Positions 6,719 to 8,443 of a stretch of 8,443 nt of DNA are shown in pieces. The position numbers and the translations under genes are program-made. Positions within the stretch are counted from its first letter, which is position 1, and every line of letters begins with the position of its first letter. The stretch is from Firmicutes bacterium UBA6132. GTDB lineage: Bacteria > Bacillota_A > Clostridia > Tissierellales > Sedimentibacteraceae. Under the pieces are notes generated by a model, which worked only from the letters and a program-made list of their open reading frames with translations, did no database searches and was not told the DNA's origin. The stretch lies in NCBI GenBank assembly GCA_002435835.1, contig DIVM01000305.1, forward strand, positions 1-8,443. The letters run 5' to 3'.

Positions 6719-8074
6719 ATGTCAACACAAAAAGAAGTATTTGGTTATTTGCCAGATGAAAGACCACCAGTCATTGAACTAATATTCTTTGCTTTACAAC
6801 AAATAGTAGTAATGTTTCCAGCTACAGTATTAGTAGCATTAATAACAGGTTTTCATGTTTCAACAACAATATTCGCAAGCGGTTTATCTACATTAGGTTT
6901 TATTTTAATAACAGGTAGAAAAATACCTTTATATTATGGTTCAAGTTTTTCATACATAGCTGCAATAGCATCAATAATGGGTGCTGAAGCTTTTGCTGGT
7001 TATTCTTTAAATGATAAAATTTCAATTGCACAATTCGGAATAATAATGTCGGGATCGGTTTCAATAATAGCAGGATTTATAATACAAAGAAGTGGTAAAG
7101 ATAAAATTGATAAAATTTTACCACCAACAGTTACAGGTAGTATTGCAATTATAATAGGTTTATCACTTGCAGCTAATGCTATGACAAATGCAGCAGCATT
7201 TCCACAAACAATAGCAGAAAATCAAATTGAACTTGCACAAGGTATGGCTTGGATTATTGCCATAGTAACTTTAATTTCAACAATTTTATACTCAGTGTAT
7301 TTAAGAGGAAAATTAAGCCAACTTCCAATTTTGTTTGGGTTATTAACTGGATATGTTGCAGCTATAATAATAGGTGCTACAACAGATATTCAATTTGTAA
7401 CGTTTAACACAATTCAATCTTCAAGCATAATTAATATGCCAATATTTACATTCCCTAAGCCAACTATAGCTGCAGTTATTGCAATAATGCCAATAGCAAT
7501 AGCAACTATTCCTGAATCAACAGCTCACGTTTATCAACTTCATATTTACGTAAATGATTTAGCTAAGAAAAAAGGTTTAAATAAAATATATGACATTGAT
7601 TCAAAATTAGGATTAAACTTAGTAGGGGACGGTATAGGTGATATTATATCAGGATTTATAGGTGGTCCAGCAGGAACTAATTATGGAGAAAATATAAGCG
7701 CAATGGCAATTTCTAAAAACTTCTCAGTTTATGTATTAATGCTTGCGGCTGTACTTACAATGATAATTTCATGCTTTACACCTTTAATCAATATTATATA
7801 CTCAATACCAACAAGTGTAATTGGCGGATTATCAATTTATTTGTTCGGAGTTATAGCAGCACAAGGTATAACAATTATGATGGACAGAAAAGTTGATATG
7901 TTTAATTCAAAAAACCTTGCAGTTATAGCAGTAATATTAATTGTAGGATTAGGTGGAAGCTTTGGTTTTGAAGGCGGAATGATCCCTATGTTTGGAATAC
8001 AATTACCAGCTATAGCTACAGCAGCAATAGTAGGAATTGTTTTAAACTTAATGTTGTTAATAGGCGAAAAGTAA
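6719..8074 (+). CDS. NCS2-family nucleobase:cation symporter, uracil-permease (UraA/PyrP) type
   Basis: This 451-residue, very hydrophobic polytopic inner-membrane protein imports a nucleobase with a cation. Family signatures are QQIVVMFPATVLVALITG (27-44), YYGSSFSYI (72-80), LPPTVTGSIAIIIGLSLA (134-151), PESTAH (265-270), GDGIGDIISGFIGG (303-316) and PAGTNYGENISAMAI (317-331). Glu266 with His270, and Glu324 in YGEN, correspond to the substrate-binding Glu241/His245 and Glu290 of E. coli UraA. The TNYGEN form is that of uracil permeases; xanthine/urate members have a different, FPQTxFSQN-like motif here. Uracil is thus the likeliest substrate, with a purine not excluded. It starts after GGAGG (6708-6712), six bases before the ATG. 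It is monocistronic, under a strong promoter and an attenuator leader, with its own terminator. At 451 residues it is slightly longer than UraA (429). Confidence 0.93.
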   Translation: MSTQKEVFGYLPDERPPVIELIFFALQQIVVMFPATVLVALITGFHVSTTIFASGLSTLGFILITGRKIPLYYGSSFSYIAAIASIMGAEAFAGYSLNDKISIAQFGIIMSGSVSIIAGFIIQRSGKDKIDKILPPTVTGSIAIIIGLSLAANAMTNAAAFPQTIAENQIELAQGMAWIIAIVTLISTILYSVYLRGKLSQLPILFGLLTGYVAAIIIGATTDIQFVTFNTIQSSSIINMPIFTFPKPTIAAVIAIMPIAIATIPESTAHVYQLHIYVNDLAKKKGLNKIYDIDSKLGLNLVGDGIGDIISGFIGGPAGTNYGENISAMAISKNFSVYVLMLAAVLTMIISCFTPLINIIYSIPTSVIGGLSIYLFGVIAAQGITIMMDRKVDMFNSKNLAVIAVILIVGLGGSFGFEGGMIPMFGIQLPAIATAAIVGIVLNLMLLIGEK

Positions 8075-8093
8075 ATAAATAATTAAATAAAAA

Positions 8094-8141
8094 TAAAAAA
8101 ACATAAATTTAGATTATTTGGATTTAAATTTATGTTTTTTA
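8094..8141 (+). terminator. Intrinsic terminator after the permease
   Basis: CATAAATTTA (8102-8111) pairs perfectly with TAAATTTATG (8125-8134), and the flanking A-run (8094-8101) pairs with the following T-run (8135-8140). The long A/U stem ends in TTTTTTATTTT. It closes the permease transcript and isolates it from the following gene. Confidence 0.85.
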
Positions 8142-8185
8142 TTTTATAAATTTAGGTCATAAATTAATATATATTTATAAATTTA

Positions 8186-8214
8186 TTTACTAATTTACAC
8201 TTAATATTTATAAT
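8186..8214 (+). promoter_or_regulatory. Probable SigA promoter for mgsA
   Basis: TTTACT (8186-8191), 17 bp, then a perfect TATAAT (8209-8214). The start point would be near 8221, giving a short leader of about 25 nt before the ATG at 8247. Its position after the permease terminator supports independent transcription of the next gene. Confidence 0.6.
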
Positions 8215-8246
8215 AAAGATATACACAATATTTATTAGGAGTAATT

Positions 8247-8443
8247 ATGAGAAAATTAAATAATATAAGAAAACAAAAGCAAATAGCACTAATAGCTCAT
8301 GACAATATGAAAAATAGTTTGATTAATTGGATAAAAGAAAACAAAGAGGAACTTTCAAAACATTATTTATGCGGTACCGGTACAACTTCTAAATTGATTA
8401 CTGAAGTAACATCTCTTCCTGTGTGTGCCTATGAAAGTGGTCC
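8247..8443 (+). CDS. mgsA: Methylglyoxal synthase (3' end outside the window)
   Basis: The first 65 codons are visible before the window ends; the full enzyme is usually about 120-155 residues. MgsA converts dihydroxyacetone phosphate to methylglyoxal and phosphate in the cytoplasm, a bypass of lower glycolysis used when phosphate is short or sugar phosphates accumulate. The visible part aligns well with E. coli MgsA: KQIALIAHDNMK (11-22), matching HIALVAHDHCK, with His18, Asp19 and Lys22 equivalent to His19, Asp20 and Lys23, and the phosphate-binding CGTGTTSKLI (42-51), matching ATGTTGNLI. The final SGP begins the SGPxGGD motif. AGGAG (8237-8241) lies five bases before the ATG. Nothing looks broken in the visible part. 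Confidence 0.93.
   Translation, partial: MRKLNNIRKQKQIALIAHDNMKNSLINWIKENKEELSKHYLCGTGTTSKLITEVTSLPVCAYESG

Noticed and set aside
6570..6767. 65-residue open frame on the - strand across the permease leader and start
   Set aside because: It is antisense to the leader RNA and the first permease codons, has low-complexity composition and no family features; it is a by-product of A/T-rich structured DNA.
8142..8246. Riboswitch or regulatory RNA in front of mgsA
   Set aside because: The probable promoter leaves only about 25 nt of leader, which is too short for a structured element.

Overview
The window is strongly A+T-rich and reads like the chromosome of an anaerobic, spore-forming low-GC Firmicute (Clostridia or a close relative). 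The reasons are a full-length pyruvate:ferredoxin oxidoreductase with all its iron-sulfur cysteines, a 55-residue DUF3787-type protein of a family tied to clostridial spores, a DUF2512 membrane protein, AGA and A/T-ending codons, and strong AGGAG ribosome binding sites. No phage, insertion sequence, CRISPR array, tRNA or rRNA was seen. The species cannot be named from the sequence.

Layout. Bases 1-1974 (+) are the 3' part of a molybdenum-cofactor hydroxylase large subunit of the xanthine dehydrogenase family, cut by the window start. A bidirectional terminator separates it from a convergent DUF2512 membrane protein gene (2028-2408, -). A 197-bp A/T-rich gap divides that gene from the divergent small DUF3787 gene (2606-2773, +). 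A near-perfect hairpin terminator follows, facing the convergent 1174-residue pyruvate:ferredoxin oxidoreductase gene (2831-6355, -). The next 363 bp is the richest non-coding stretch. It holds a probable promoter for the oxidoreductase, a 22-bp palindrome, a 27-bp tandem duplication abutting a near-ideal promoter for the rightward gene, and a leader of about 150 nt. The leader folds into a hairpin whose loop is complementary to the loop of a downstream intrinsic terminator, the architecture of a transcription-attenuating riboswitch. It controls a UraA-like NCS2 nucleobase permease (6719-8074, +). After that gene's terminator, methylglyoxal synthase (mgsA) starts from its own promoter at 8247 and runs off the window end.

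How the genes fit together. Most genes here look monocistronic, each with its own promoter or terminator, so this is not one operon. The common theme is anaerobic carbon and nucleobase metabolism: a nucleobase importer, a MoCo hydroxylase that could act on purines or other N-heterocycles or aldehydes, pyruvate oxidation to acetyl-CoA with reduced ferredoxin, and a methylglyoxal bypass of glycolysis. Any functional link between them is inference. The item most worth following up is the structured leader RNA in front of the permease. It matches neither the classical purine riboswitch nor a PyrR attenuator as I know them, and its kissing-loop/terminator layout recalls the guanidine-IV (mepA) class.
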